NCBI RefSeq assembly: GCF_905207245.1
Contig: NZ_CAJLKP010000030.1
Coordinates: forward strand, 1-63,778
Direction of reading: 5' to 3'
Length of the DNA: 63,778 nt
From: an uncultured Bacteroides sp.
GTDB lineage: Bacteria > Bacteroidota > Bacteroidia > Bacteroidales > Bacteroidaceae
Positions within the stretch are counted from its first letter, which is position 1. Each line of letters opens with the position of its first letter. The position numbers were made by a program, and so were the translations under genes. The notes under the pieces are model-generated. The model did not search any database and was not told the origin of the DNA. It was given only the letters and a program-made list of their open reading frames with translations. Positions 54,575 through 63,778 of the stretch are shown in pieces.

Positions 54575-56266
54575 ATGACTAAGAAATTGTATCTGCCTTT
54601 GTTAATGGCACTGGTTGTTGCTCTTTCATCATGTAGCAGCAAAATGGGTGAATTGTCTTCTGATTACTTCACCGTAACTCCTCAGGTCCTTGAAGCTATC
54701 GGTGGCAAAGTCCCTGCCACTATTAACGGAAAGTTCCCAGAAAAGTATTTCAACAAGAAAGCTGTAGTGGAAGTGACTCCGGTTCTGAAATGGAACGGTG
54801 GAGAAGCAAAAGGACAGCCTGCCCTGTTCCAGGGAGAAAAAGTGGAAGGTAACGACCAGACCATCTCTTACAAGATGGGTGGTAACTACACCATGAAAAC
54901 TTCTTTCGACTATGTTCCCGAAATGGCTAAATCAGAGTTGTATCTGGAATTCAAAGCTACAATCGGCAAGAAAACAGTAACTATCCCTGCTGTAAAAGTA
55001 GCTGATGGTGTGATTTCTACTTCCGAATTGGTTGAGCAAACACTGGGCAGCGCTAACCCCGCTAATGGTGACGATGCTTTCCAACGTATCATCAAAGAGA
55101 AACATGACGCTAACATCATGTTCTTGATTCAGCAAGCCAACATCCGTTCCGGTGAATTGAAGACTGCTAAAGAATTCAACGAAGAAGTGAAGAACGTAGA
55201 CGCTGCTGTAAACAAGAAGATCAGCAACATCGAAGTTTCTGCTTATGCATCTCCCGATGGTGGTGTAGGTCTGAACACTAAGTTGGCCGAAAACCGTCAG
55301 GACAACACTGCAAAGGTTATAAACCAAAACCTGAAGAAAGCCAAAGTAGATGCAGCTATCGATACTAAATACACTGCTCAGGACTGGGAAGGCTTCCAGG
55401 AACTGGTATCTAAATCCAATATCCAGGACAAGGAATTGATTCTTCGCGTTCTGTCTATGTACTCTGACCCTGAACAAAGAGAACAGGAAATCAAAAACAT
55501 CTCTTCTGTTTACAAGAATTTGGCTGACGATATTTTGCCGCAATTGCGTCGTTCTCGTTTGACTTTGAACTATGAAATCATCGGTAAGTCTGACGAAGAA
55601 ATCGCTAACCTGGCTAACTCTGATGCTAAGCAACTGAATATCGAAGAATTGCTGTATGCAAGTACACTGACTAACGACCCTGCTAAACAAGAAGCTATCT
55701 TCATGAAAGCTACTCAGATTTATCCGAACGATTACCGTGCTTATAACAACTTAGGTAAATTGGCTTATCAGGCAGGTAACATTGACAAAGCTGAAAGCTA
55801 CTTCAAGAAAGCTGCTTCTATCAACAACGCTCCTGAAGTTAACATGAACCTGGGTCTGATTGCTCTGATTAAGGGTGACAAGGCTACTGCAGAATCTTAT
55901 CTGGGCAAAGCTTCCGGCGCAAAAGAACTGAACGAAGCTCTGGGTAACCTGTACATAGCTCAAGGTCAGTATGACAAGGCTGTCAGCGCATTCGGCGGCA
56001 CAAAAACCAACAGTGCAGCTTTGGCACAAATCCTGGCTAAGGACTACAACAAAGCTAAGAGCACATTGGCAAGTGTAGAAAAGCCAGACGCTTATACTGA
56101 ATATCTGATGGCTGTGTTGGGTGCAAGAACCAACAATGCTTCTATGGTAACCAGCAGCTTGAAGAATGCTGTTGCAAAAGAACCGTCACTGGCTAAGAAA
56201 GCAGCTTCTGACCTTGAATTTGCTAAGTACTTCACAAATGCAGATTTCATGAGCATTATCCAGTAA
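54575..56266 (+). CDS. OmpA-like/TPR outer-membrane lipoprotein, probably highly expressed
   Basis: The 563-residue protein has the lipoprotein signal LMALVVALSSCSSKMG. An N-terminal beta-rich part (about 25-155) is followed by an OmpA-like segment (about 210-345: ISNIEVSAYASPDGG, LAENRQDNTAKVI). A C-terminal TPR array (about 365-545: DYRAYNNLGKLAYQAGNIDKAESYFKKAASI) completes it. OmpA-like domains usually grip peptidoglycan, so a structural role at the outer membrane is inferred. Codon choice is narrow (GCT, AAC, CTG, CGT) and differs from its neighbours, as in abundant proteins. It is a single-gene unit with its own promoter and terminator. Confidence 0.82.
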   Translation: MTKKLYLPLLMALVVALSSCSSKMGELSSDYFTVTPQVLEAIGGKVPATINGKFPEKYFNKKAVVEVTPVLKWNGGEAKGQPALFQGEKVEGNDQTISYKMGGNYTMKTSFDYVPEMAKSELYLEFKATIGKKTVTIPAVKVADGVISTSELVEQTLGSANPANGDDAFQRIIKEKHDANIMFLIQQANIRSGELKTAKEFNEEVKNVDAAVNKKISNIEVSAYASPDGGVGLNTKLAENRQDNTAKVINQNLKKAKVDAAIDTKYTAQDWEGFQELVSKSNIQDKELILRVLSMYSDPEQREQEIKNISSVYKNLADDILPQLRRSRLTLNYEIIGKSDEEIANLANSDAKQLNIEELLYASTLTNDPAKQEAIFMKATQIYPNDYRAYNNLGKLAYQAGNIDKAESYFKKAASINNAPEVNMNLGLIALIKGDKATAESYLGKASGAKELNEALGNLYIAQGQYDKAVSAFGGTKTNSAALAQILAKDYNKAKSTLASVEKPDAYTEYLMAVLGARTNNASMVTSSLKNAVAKEPSLAKKAASDLEFAKYFTNADFMSIIQ

Positions 56267-56317
56267 AAACTCGCACTAATCTAATTAGTGTTTTCATACA
56301 ACAAATGTTTTTTATAG

Positions 56318-56355
56318 AATGCCCGTCATTGAGAAATGTCGGGCATTTCTTTTTT
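56318..56355 (+). terminator. Rho-independent terminator after the TPR lipoprotein
   Basis: AATGCCCG and CGGGCATT, with further inner pairing CATT/AATG, form a stem followed by TCTTTTTT. It is preceded by a smaller CACTAAT/ATTAGTG hairpin closer to the stop codon (56266). Confidence 0.88.
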
Positions 56356-56397
56356 ATTATCCGTAAAAGCCGTACTTTCGCAAAAAAGTATTTAGAA

Positions 56398-57471
56398 ATG
56401 AAGAAAGTCTGTCTATTATATCTTTTACTAATCGGCCTGTCAGCCTGTGGTGGAAAGAAAACCGATGCAATCACTCTCAGCGGAGAAATCAAAGGGCTGG
56501 GAAGTGACACCCTATATTTATATGGTGCAGACAGAATGTACGACCGCATGGATACACTGGTAGTCGAAAAAGATAAATTCTCCGCTACACTTTCTGCCGA
56601 CACACTGGTAACGACTATCCTGTTATTCAACGACGGTACGGAGTATCCACTTTTTCTGGACAAAGGAAACAAAATACAGATAAAAGGTTCTAACGCCGAA
56701 TTATCCTCTTTACAAATAAACGGCAATACTCCCAATGTGGAACTGACAGCCTTCAACCAGGAACTAAGAGGACTGGGTACTCCATCAGTGAAAGCTTTGG
56801 AAGAAAAAGCTGAAAACTTCATCAAAGACCATCCCGCTTCATTGGTCAGCATCTATTTATTGGATAAATACTTCGTGCAGGCTTTGCAACCGGACATAGA
56901 GCGCATCAAAATGCTGGCTGACCGCATGACCGGAGAGTTGAAAGACCGCCCGTATATGCAAGCATTATTGAGTCGCATTGATGAAGATGAGAAAGTGGCG
57001 GTAGGAAAAGCAGCACCATACTTCCGCCTGCGCAATGCGGAAGGCAAGGAGGTAACCCGTTCCACCCAGAAAGACGAATATCTATTGATGCAGTTCTGGG
57101 CTTCATGGGATACCATTAGCCGGGAAGCAAACGCCATGTTCCGCCGCATCTATAAAAAAGAACAGAAAAACAAAAACTTCAAGTTGATGGGTGTGTCCCT
57201 CGATCTGGATGAAAAGACGTGGAAAGAAGCCATCAAAAAGGATACTTTGAAATGGGAACAAGTCTGTGATTTCTCCGGCTGGAATGGAGAAGTAGTTAAG
57301 CTATTCGCCATACAGAAGCTTCCTACCAATATACTTATCGGTCCTACCGGAAAGATAGAAGCTAAAGATCTGGATGAAAAGGCAATCGAGAAGAAGTTGA
57401 AAGAAATACAAGAAGAAAAAGAAAAGAAAGAAGCAGAGAAGAAAAGGAGCAAACGACAAAGCCCCCGCTAA
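56398..57471 (+). CDS. DUF4369/thioredoxin-fold lipoprotein lacking the CxxC
   Basis: The start at 56398 is chosen over 56305 because it begins a lipoprotein signal (MKKVCLLYLLLIGLSACGGKK) and follows a -7-like TACTTTCG (56372-56379); the product is 357 residues. A DUF4369-like N-terminal domain (SGEIKGLGSDTLYLYGADRMYDRMDTL) is followed by a TlpA/AhpC-type domain (VGKAAPYFRLRNAEGKEV, LLMQFWASWDTISREANAMF). The WCxxC of active thioredoxin-fold reductases reads WDTIS here (Asp238, Ser241), so disulfide chemistry is unlikely. The C-terminus is a Lys/Glu-rich charged helix. Role unknown. Confidence 0.82.
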   Translation: MKKVCLLYLLLIGLSACGGKKTDAITLSGEIKGLGSDTLYLYGADRMYDRMDTLVVEKDKFSATLSADTLVTTILLFNDGTEYPLFLDKGNKIQIKGSNAELSSLQINGNTPNVELTAFNQELRGLGTPSVKALEEKAENFIKDHPASLVSIYLLDKYFVQALQPDIERIKMLADRMTGELKDRPYMQALLSRIDEDEKVAVGKAAPYFRLRNAEGKEVTRSTQKDEYLLMQFWASWDTISREANAMFRRIYKKEQKNKNFKLMGVSLDLDEKTWKEAIKKDTLKWEQVCDFSGWNGEVVKLFAIQKLPTNILIGPTGKIEAKDLDEKAIEKKLKEIQEEKEKKEAEKKRSKRQSPR

Positions 57472-57509
57472 TAATTGATAATTAACAGTTAATAATTAAA
57501 ATAAGACAC

Positions 57510-59048
57510 GTGCTAATCAAAGTTTTCGGAGCGGCTGTACAAGGCATTGACGCAACCCTCATCACAATCGAAGTAAACAGTTCACGAGGTTGCATGTTCT
57601 ATCTTGTCGGGCTGCCTGATTCCGCCGTCAAGGAAAGCCATCAACGCATTATTTCCGCATTGCAGGTCAATGGTTACCGGATACCAACCAGTAATATTGT
57701 TATCAATATGGCGCCTGCGGATATCCGGAAAGAAGGGTCAGCATACGACCTCCCACTTGCCATCGGTATGCTTGCCGCCGGAGAAGTAATCCAGTCCGAT
57801 AAACTGAACCGCTACCTGATGATGGGTGAACTAAGCCTGGACGGCAGCCTACAACCCATAAAAGGTGCCTTACCCATAGCCATCAAAGCCTGGGAATTAG
57901 GGTTCGAAGGAGTGATTGTTCCACGTCAGAATGCTCGTGAAGCGGCAGTAGTCAATAAAATCAAGGTATATGGAGTTGAGAATATCAAAGAAGTGATTGA
58001 GTTCTTCAACGGTAAACAGGAACTTACTCCTACCATCGTCGACACCCGTGAAGAGTTTTATGCCCAACAGAGCAACTTTGACCTGGACTTCGCTGATGTA
58101 AAAGGACAGGAGAACGTGAAACGTGCCCTCGAAGTTGCCTCGGCCGGCGGACACAACATTCTTCTCATCGGTGCACCCGGCAGTGGAAAGTCCATGCTTG
58201 CCAAACGGTTCCCTTCTATCCTGCCACCCTTATCCTTGGGAGAAAGCCTTGAAACGACCAAGATACATTCCGTTGCGGGCAGGCTACAAGAGAATGCAGG
58301 ACTCATCTCGAAGCGTCCGTTCCGCGACCCGCACCATACCATCTCAACAGTTGCCATGACCGGTGGAGGCAGTTATCCGCAACCGGGAGAAATCAGCCTT
58401 GCCCACAATGGAATCTTATTTCTGGATGAACTGCCTGAATTCAATCGCAGCGTACTGGAAGTTCTCCGCCAACCGTTGGAAGACCGCAAGATAACCATCT
58501 CTCGTGTGAAAAGCAATGTGGAGTATCCGGCCAGCTTCATGCTGGTAGCGTCCATGAATCCCTGCCCTTGCGGATACTATAACCATCCCACAAAAGCCTG
58601 CGTATGCAGCCCGGGACAGGTACAAAAATACCTGAATCGTATATCCGGTCCCCTGCTCGACCGCATTGACCTGCAAATAGAAGTAGTGCCTGTTCCTTTC
58701 GAAAAGATGTCCGATGCACGCCCGGGAGAAGCAAGTGCCGTCATACGCGAACGTGTGATACACGCCCGCCGAATCCAAGAAAACAGATACGCAGACATCC
58801 CCGGGATTTACTGTAATGCACAAATGAGCAGCAAGTTACTTTCCCTCTATGCCCGTCCGGATGAAAAGGGACTCGCACTATTAAAAAATGCAATGAACCG
58901 GCTCAATCTTTCCGCCCGCGCCTACGACCGTATACTGAAAGTAGCACGTACCATCGCCGATCTCGAAAACAGTGAGTTCATACAGTCTTCACACCTGGCA
59001 GAGGCCATTGGCTACAGGAACCTGGACAGGGAAGACTGGGCGGGATAA
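57510..59048 (+). CDS. comM: ComM/YifB-type Mg-chelatase-like AAA+ ATPase
   Basis: The 512-residue protein has a GTG start. An N-terminal Lon-protease-like fold domain (about 1-170) is followed by a Mg-chelatase-type AAA+ domain with Walker A GAPGSGKSMLAKR, Walker B ILFLDELPEF and a zinc-like SMNPCPCGYYNHPTKACVC loop. A C-terminal helical domain (LSARAYDRILKVARTIADLE) closes it. ComM is a hexameric helicase promoting branch migration during DNA uptake and recombination in other bacteria. The short AT-rich run of TTAATAATTA words just upstream (57472-57509) holds no gene. Confidence 0.9.
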   Translation: MLIKVFGAAVQGIDATLITIEVNSSRGCMFYLVGLPDSAVKESHQRIISALQVNGYRIPTSNIVINMAPADIRKEGSAYDLPLAIGMLAAGEVIQSDKLNRYLMMGELSLDGSLQPIKGALPIAIKAWELGFEGVIVPRQNAREAAVVNKIKVYGVENIKEVIEFFNGKQELTPTIVDTREEFYAQQSNFDLDFADVKGQENVKRALEVASAGGHNILLIGAPGSGKSMLAKRFPSILPPLSLGESLETTKIHSVAGRLQENAGLISKRPFRDPHHTISTVAMTGGGSYPQPGEISLAHNGILFLDELPEFNRSVLEVLRQPLEDRKITISRVKSNVEYPASFMLVASMNPCPCGYYNHPTKACVCSPGQVQKYLNRISGPLLDRIDLQIEVVPVPFEKMSDARPGEASAVIRERVIHARRIQENRYADIPGIYCNAQMSSKLLSLYARPDEKGLALLKNAMNRLNLSARAYDRILKVARTIADLENSEFIQSSHLAEAIGYRNLDREDWAG

Positions 59049-59154
59049 CTAAAGAAAAAGGCACAGTTCACTATTTTCCCCCTATTTTGCATCATTTTCT
59101 CCCTGTCTTCTGCCTTATTCGCTTAGATTTGCAGTAATCAAAATCTAAAATACT

Positions 59155-59301
59155 ATGGAGGCAAAGACATTTTTCCGTTTTTTCCCTGAGCTTGTACCTA
59201 TAATTAAGGGCAGCATGGAACTTCCGCCGTTATTCTTTACATTACATCTACCTAAAGATAGTAATATAAAGCAAATTTTCTTTTGTCTTTCACTCTATTA
59301 A
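59155..59301 (+). CDS. Possible small protein of 48 residues
   Basis: An ATG-started frame encodes MEAKTFFRFFPELVPIIKGS, then MELPPLFFTLHLPKDSNIKQ, and ends IFFCLSLY. It lies in the 394-bp gap before susC of the next locus. Amino-acid composition is plausible for a short protein, but no family is recognised, no -7 box was found close upstream and no ribosome site stands out. It could be a remnant or chance frame. Confidence 0.25.
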   Translation: MEAKTFFRFFPELVPIIKGSMELPPLFFTLHLPKDSNIKQIFFCLSLY

Positions 59302-59370
59302 TTAATTGAATACCAAAATATTGCAAACATTTGTAATATCAATGAAATATATTCTGTAATAGGCTAAGCC

Positions 59371-59378
59371 TACTTTTG
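59371..59378 (+). promoter_or_regulatory. Putative promoter of the third susC
   Basis: TACTTTTG fits TAnnTTTG, 64 bp upstream of the ATG. No ATACA-pair element like those of the 3-45 kb locus was found here, so this locus is probably under a different regulator outside the window. Confidence 0.55.
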
Positions 59379-59442
59379 CCATCAGAATAATATTTATAAA
59401 TATAGAGAAAAGAAGATTATTTTATAACTAAAACTTTATTTT

Positions 59443-62400
59443 ATGCTGAATGTACAATTAAAAAGAAAGAGAACATTTATACAAAGCATGCTCTTTGTGA
59501 TGTTCCTGCTAAGTAGTACCTTAGCATTCGCCCAAAACAAGGTGACCGGTACTGTAACGGACAAGATGGGCGAACCATTGGTTGGTGTCAATGTATTGGA
59601 AAAAGGTACAACTAACGGTTGCATCACCGATCTTGATGGTAAATACTCTATAGAAGTTGGGAGAGGACAAACCCTAATCTTCACCTTCATTGGCTTTACT
59701 AAAAAAGAGGTGCAGGTTAACCAAAACATCATCAATGTAGTAATGGAAGAAGATTCTCAAACATTAGATGAAGTAGTAGTGGTAGGCTATGGCAGCATGA
59801 CGCGCAAAGATGTTACCAGCTCTATTACGACGGTGAAAGCAGACCAACTGAACAAAGGTGCATTTTCTTCACCTTCGGAATTGCTGCAAGGTAAGGTTCC
59901 CGGACTGACCGTTACTAATACCTCAGACCCTTCGGGCACAGGTTCCATTACCCTGCGTGGTTCTTCCTCATTGCGCGATGGCGCTGCTATGGAACCCTAT
60001 TATGTGGTGGACGGCGTACCCGGCGTAGACCTCGCACTTGTTTCTCCCGAAGACATTGAAAGTATCGATGTGCTGCGTGACGCTACAGCTACCGCCATAT
60101 ATGGTTCAAAAGCTGCCAATGGCGTAATCATTGTCACTACCAAGAAAGGCGGCAAGGATCGTACGACCGTAAGTTACAGTGCATATGTGGCAGCCGACAA
60201 CATTATGAAGCGTTTGGATGTAATGACTGCCGACGAACTGCGATCTTACGCCAAAGCCAACAACATCACGTTGCTGAATGATGAAGGAGCCAACACCAAC
60301 TGGCAAGATGAAGTATCACGTACAGCCTTGACGCACAATCACAACGTCAGCATCAACGGCGGCAATGACAAGACCAGCTACAGTGCCAGCATTAACTACA
60401 TGAACAAGCAGGGCGTCATCCGGGGCAGTGACATGGAACGCATCACCGCCCGTTCGTTCATTCAAACCAAGACACTGAAAAATCGCCTGGAATTGGCGTT
60501 CAGTGTCAATGCCAGCATCACCGATGCCAACACTGTACCCACCGGCGAATATAACGGTGAGAGCGTGTATGACGCAATGTACTACTACTCTCCATTAGCT
60601 CCCGTAAGGAACGAGGATGGAAGTTGGTATCGCCGCCAAGACATCTCTCAGAACATGAACCCAATGTCCATGATTTACGAAGACTTGTACAACCAGAAGA
60701 ACAAGTATCTGCAAGGCATTGCCAAAGCCACTCTCGACATCATAGACGGCTTGAAGTTCAACCTCAACATATCTATGCAGAACCAGCAGTGGATTTACAG
60801 CAACTACAACTCGACTAATTCACAGCTCACAGCCACTTCTTCACGTCACGGACAGGCTACACGCCAGACGCTCGAAAACCAAAAGAAACAACTGGAAGCC
60901 TATTTCAACTATGACAAAACCTTTGCCGAGAAACACAAACTGGGTCTGATGGCCGGTTATTCATGGGAGCAAAGCGATGATAATGATGGTTTTGGACTGA
61001 CAGCCTATAACTTTTATAACGATGACCTGTTGTACTATAATATGGGAATGGCCAATAATATGAATATAGACGGAATTTGGAGCGATGACAACAAAAAGCT
61101 TTCTACCCTCCGCATGATTTCATTCTATGGTCGTGTGAACTACAGCTACAACAGCAAATACTTGTTCCAAGCCACTGTACGCCGTGACGGTTCTTCGGCT
61201 TTCGGTCGAAACAACCGCTGGGCTACATTCCCTTCTGTCTCATTGGCATGGCGCGTCACAGAGGAGAATTTCATGAAAGATCAGAACATCTTTGACGATT
61301 TAAAACTCCGCATCGGTTATGGCGTAAGCGGTAATTCACTGGGTTTCAATGCTTACACTGCCCTTCAGACTTACAGTGCATCCGGTTGGTTTAATTATAC
61401 CAACGCTGATGGTGTCACTCAAGCTTACCGTACATTGGCTGCCACCCGCAACGCTAACCCCGACCTGAAATGGGAGAGAACAGGTATGTTCAACGTGGGT
61501 ATCGATTTCGGTTTCCTGAACAATCATCTATCCGGTACAATCGAATACTACGACAAGCGCACCAAAGACTTGATTAACGGATATGCCGTATCAACCAACC
61601 GCTATCCTTATGGTTGGATGGATGCCAATGTGGGCGAAATCAGCAATAAGGGTATTGAACTGACCATCAACGCTACACCGGTAAAAACCCGTAACTTCAC
61701 ATGGGAAACCAGCCTGAACCTGGCACACAACAAGAATGAAGTGGTAAGCCTTTCTAACGGCACTTATTCTGTAGATTATCTGGACAAGGCATATTTGAAC
61801 TTAGGCGGATATAACACCGCCAACGTGCAACGCATCATGGAAGGCGAGCCTATCGGAACATTCTACACCTGGAAGTGGGCTGGATACGACGACTCCGGCG
61901 CCTCAGTATTCTATCAGTTCAACGAAGATGGCACCCCCGTAATAGGCGAAGATGGCAAACAAGCCACCACCGGAGATCCGCAGAACAAGGATAAAGTGAA
62001 ATGTGGCAGCGCACAACCTAAACTGACTTACGGCTGGAACAATACCTTCAGTTATAAAAACTGGTCACTGACAGCATTCTTCCAAGGAGTAGCGGGTAAC
62101 AAAATATACAATGCCACCCGTGCACAGTATAGCAACGTATCGATGGTTTCGGCTGGTAAAAACGTTCTGGCTGATGTAGCTACCGAACAGAAGGTCACAG
62201 ACAGCCGTTCTCAAGCCCCCTCAGATCGCTACATTGAAAATGGAAGTTACCTGCGTCTCTCCACCCTAACCCTGAGCTATAACTTCGGCAAGCTGGGGGA
62301 CTGGATAAACAGCCTTCGCGTATATGCCACTTGCAATAATGTGTTCACACTGACTGGCTATAAAGGTACCGACCCTGAAATATCTTTAGGCGGCACGGCT

Positions 62401-62475
62401 CCGGGCATCGATGCACGCCATTCCCGCTATCCGCGCACACGGACATTCATGTTTGGCTTAAACGTAAATTTCTAA
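59443..62475 (+). CDS. SusC-like TonB-dependent transporter (third locus)
   Basis: The 1010-residue protein has a signal peptide (to about TLAFAQN), a carboxypeptidase-regulatory-like domain (KVTGTVTDKMGEPLVGVNVLEKG) and the TonB-box region DEVVVVGYGSMTRKDVTSS. The plug (SITLRGSSSLRDGAAMEPYYVVDGVPG, ATAIYGSKAANGVIIVTTKKG) and a full-length barrel ending TFMFGLNVNF follow. With the SusD-like lipoprotein 20 bp downstream it would import a glycan not identifiable here. Its codon use is more GC-rich than that of the 3-45 kb locus. Confidence 0.95.
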   Translation: MLNVQLKRKRTFIQSMLFVMFLLSSTLAFAQNKVTGTVTDKMGEPLVGVNVLEKGTTNGCITDLDGKYSIEVGRGQTLIFTFIGFTKKEVQVNQNIINVVMEEDSQTLDEVVVVGYGSMTRKDVTSSITTVKADQLNKGAFSSPSELLQGKVPGLTVTNTSDPSGTGSITLRGSSSLRDGAAMEPYYVVDGVPGVDLALVSPEDIESIDVLRDATATAIYGSKAANGVIIVTTKKGGKDRTTVSYSAYVAADNIMKRLDVMTADELRSYAKANNITLLNDEGANTNWQDEVSRTALTHNHNVSINGGNDKTSYSASINYMNKQGVIRGSDMERITARSFIQTKTLKNRLELAFSVNASITDANTVPTGEYNGESVYDAMYYYSPLAPVRNEDGSWYRRQDISQNMNPMSMIYEDLYNQKNKYLQGIAKATLDIIDGLKFNLNISMQNQQWIYSNYNSTNSQLTATSSRHGQATRQTLENQKKQLEAYFNYDKTFAEKHKLGLMAGYSWEQSDDNDGFGLTAYNFYNDDLLYYNMGMANNMNIDGIWSDDNKKLSTLRMISFYGRVNYSYNSKYLFQATVRRDGSSAFGRNNRWATFPSVSLAWRVTEENFMKDQNIFDDLKLRIGYGVSGNSLGFNAYTALQTYSASGWFNYTNADGVTQAYRTLAATRNANPDLKWERTGMFNVGIDFGFLNNHLSGTIEYYDKRTKDLINGYAVSTNRYPYGWMDANVGEISNKGIELTINATPVKTRNFTWETSLNLAHNKNEVVSLSNGTYSVDYLDKAYLNLGGYNTANVQRIMEGEPIGTFYTWKWAGYDDSGASVFYQFNEDGTPVIGEDGKQATTGDPQNKDKVKCGSAQPKLTYGWNNTFSYKNWSLTAFFQGVAGNKIYNATRAQYSNVSMVSAGKNVLADVATEQKVTDSRSQAPSDRYIENGSYLRLSTLTLSYNFGKLGDWINSLRVYATCNNVFTLTGYKGTDPEISLGGTAPGIDARHSRYPRTRTFMFGLNVNF

Positions 62476-62495
62476 TAACATAAAATACAAGCAAT

Positions 62496-63778
62496 ATGAA
62501 GAAAAAATATATTCTCCCGGTAGCACTGCTGACTTTAGCAATAAGCGGCTGCACAGACTTGGATGTAGATGTCAAATCATTCCACACCGAATATCCCGAT
62601 TCGGAAATCGCCATTGAGGCCAAGACCTCTGACGCATATTATGCTTTTGCCGGTCCTTTAAACCGCCGTTACAACGAGTTGGTAACATTCTCGTCCGACG
62701 AAGCCATGGGCGTAAGTTTCGACGGTGACTACTACGACTCAGGCAACAATGCTCACCCTTCATTGCACAATTCATTAGCCAATGACGCCTGTATCGGCTG
62801 GTATGGCGATTTATCCAGCGGCATCACCAAGTGCAACCAAATCATCATCGAACTGGGCGGCGATGCAGCCTCTCCTGTAGCCATTGCTCCCGTGCGTGCC
62901 GCACGTGCTTTCTATCACTTCATCCTGATGGATTGCTTCGGTGATATACCTATTTTAGAACGTACCCCCGAAGATAATGAAGCCGTGGAACGTGCTCCCC
63001 GCGCCGATGTGGCCCGTTGGATTGAATCGGAACTATTGGCCGTTCGCGACGACATGACTAGAGAAATGAATGCTGCCACTTACGGCAAACCTACCCGCTG
63101 GATGGTAGATGCCCTGTTGGCTAAACTTTACATCAACTGGAACGTATATACGAAAGATGTGACAAATGCGGGTTGGTCGGCCACAACTGCCAACGAAAAG
63201 CTGAATGACTGCATTGCTGTATGCGATGACATCATCCGTAGCGGCCTGTTCAACCTGAGCGACGACTATAAAGCCAAGTTTCTCTACAACAACGGCCCGC
63301 ACATCAAAGACTTTATCTATGCCATGGACTACGACTGCGTAACCCGTACCGGCATGAACTATGCCCGTTTCCGTACTTGGCGACGCGGACAGAACGATGG
63401 TAGCGGCGGTGCAGGTTTCTACACAGTAGCCATGAGCAACTCTGTGGGAGGCAACATTGTCATGACCGAAGAATTTGCCAACTTATTCTCTTTGGAAGGC
63501 GACCGTCGCAACGACTGTATAGTGGGAGGTGACATTTACCAGATAGATGCTACAACGGCTGAAAAGACTGGGAACCGCAACATGTATCAAGGTGCAGCGG
63601 TGAGTATGTCGAAGAGCATTAAGCTGAAAGAAATTCTTGACGACAACGGCAATGTCATTCCACTCGGAGCAGCTTACGACAACTTGAATACAGGAGCCAA
63701 CATCATCGGTTGGACACAGGGCTGGCGCTCCATCAAATTCGCCGCTTACGTAACGGAATACAACCAATACGGCCGGAG
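62496..63778 (+). CDS. SusD-like lipoprotein, partial (runs off the window end)
   Basis: An open frame from ATG at 62496 continues without a stop to the window edge (427 codons visible). The N-terminus MKKKYILPVALLTLAISGCT is a lipoprotein signal. SusD blocks are visible: APVRAARAFYHFILMDCFGDIPILERT, APRADVARWIESELLAVRDDM, and GKPTRWMVDALLAKLYINWNVYTK. It pairs with the SusC encoded 20 bp upstream. The C-terminal part is missing only because the window ends. Confidence 0.93.
   Translation, partial: MKKKYILPVALLTLAISGCTDLDVDVKSFHTEYPDSEIAIEAKTSDAYYAFAGPLNRRYNELVTFSSDEAMGVSFDGDYYDSGNNAHPSLHNSLANDACIGWYGDLSSGITKCNQIIIELGGDAASPVAIAPVRAARAFYHFILMDCFGDIPILERTPEDNEAVERAPRADVARWIESELLAVRDDMTREMNAATYGKPTRWMVDALLAKLYINWNVYTKDVTNAGWSATTANEKLNDCIAVCDDIIRSGLFNLSDDYKAKFLYNNGPHIKDFIYAMDYDCVTRTGMNYARFRTWRRGQNDGSGGAGFYTVAMSNSVGGNIVMTEEFANLFSLEGDRRNDCIVGGDIYQIDATTAEKTGNRNMYQGAAVSMSKSIKLKEILDDNGNVIPLGAAYDNLNTGANIIGWTQGWRSIKFAAYVTEYNQYGR

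Noticed and set aside
54932..55690. 252-residue antisense frame within the OmpA-like/TPR gene
   Set aside because: It is a by-product of the strongly biased codon use of the sense gene and shows no coherent protein features.

Overview
The window looks like a Bacteroides chromosome, species not determined. Three things point there: repeated susC/susD pairs, hybrid two-component regulators, and promoters of the Bacteroides type (-7 box TAnnTTTG, often with a TTG about 20 bp upstream). No rRNA, tRNA, CRISPR array or intact insertion sequence was seen.

Region 1 (0-3 kb) holds an outer-membrane beta-barrel protein of unknown role and a LytS/LytTR-type two-component pair, all on the minus strand.

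Region 2 (3-45.5 kb) is a large two-part polysaccharide utilisation locus. Part A reads leftward from susC (22.6 kb): susC, susD, a small lipoprotein, a GH28-like lipoprotein, two GH2 enzymes, a GH88 unsaturated glucuronyl hydrolase, a second GH28-like enzyme, and a PL8 lyase fused to a GH78 alpha-L-rhamnosidase whose reading frame is broken by one base. A second GH78 and a divergent hybrid two-component regulator (HTCS1) lie to the right. Part B holds a second PL8 lyase, susD, susC, a paralogous regulator (HTCS2) and a GH106 alpha-L-rhamnosidase with an inserted LamG-like domain. The two parts appear to be wired together: four promoters (susC-A, an internal GH2, susC-B, GH106) carry the same element, two ATACA half-sites 21 bp apart, starting 71-72 bp upstream of the -7 box. 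A fifth, reversed copy sits between GH78 and HTCS1. The enzyme set (lyase plus unsaturated-uronide hydrolase, three alpha-rhamnosidases, two GH28-like enzymes, a beta-mannosidase-type GH2 and a second GH2) predicts an acidic rhamnose-rich heteropolysaccharide containing uronic acid and probably beta-mannose. I cannot name the glycan.

Region 3 (45.8-59 kb) is mostly housekeeping: a LolC/E-type permease and rbfA; a tandem of an orphan histidine kinase and a degenerate pseudokinase; an O-methyltransferase; pyk and aroQ; xerD; a highly expressed-looking OmpA-like/TPR lipoprotein; a thioredoxin-fold lipoprotein lacking its CxxC; and a ComM-type AAA protein. Region 4 (59.4 kb to the end) begins another susC/susD locus that runs off the window.

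The most unusual non-coding signal is a set of three intergenic arrays (23.05-23.15, 45.63-45.76 and 53.32-53.45 kb). Their core sequences are unrelated, but all are built on an exact 11-bp period with direct and inverted units. This shared architecture, the frameshifted PL8-GH78 fusion and the fixed-spacing regulatory element are the points most worth following up.
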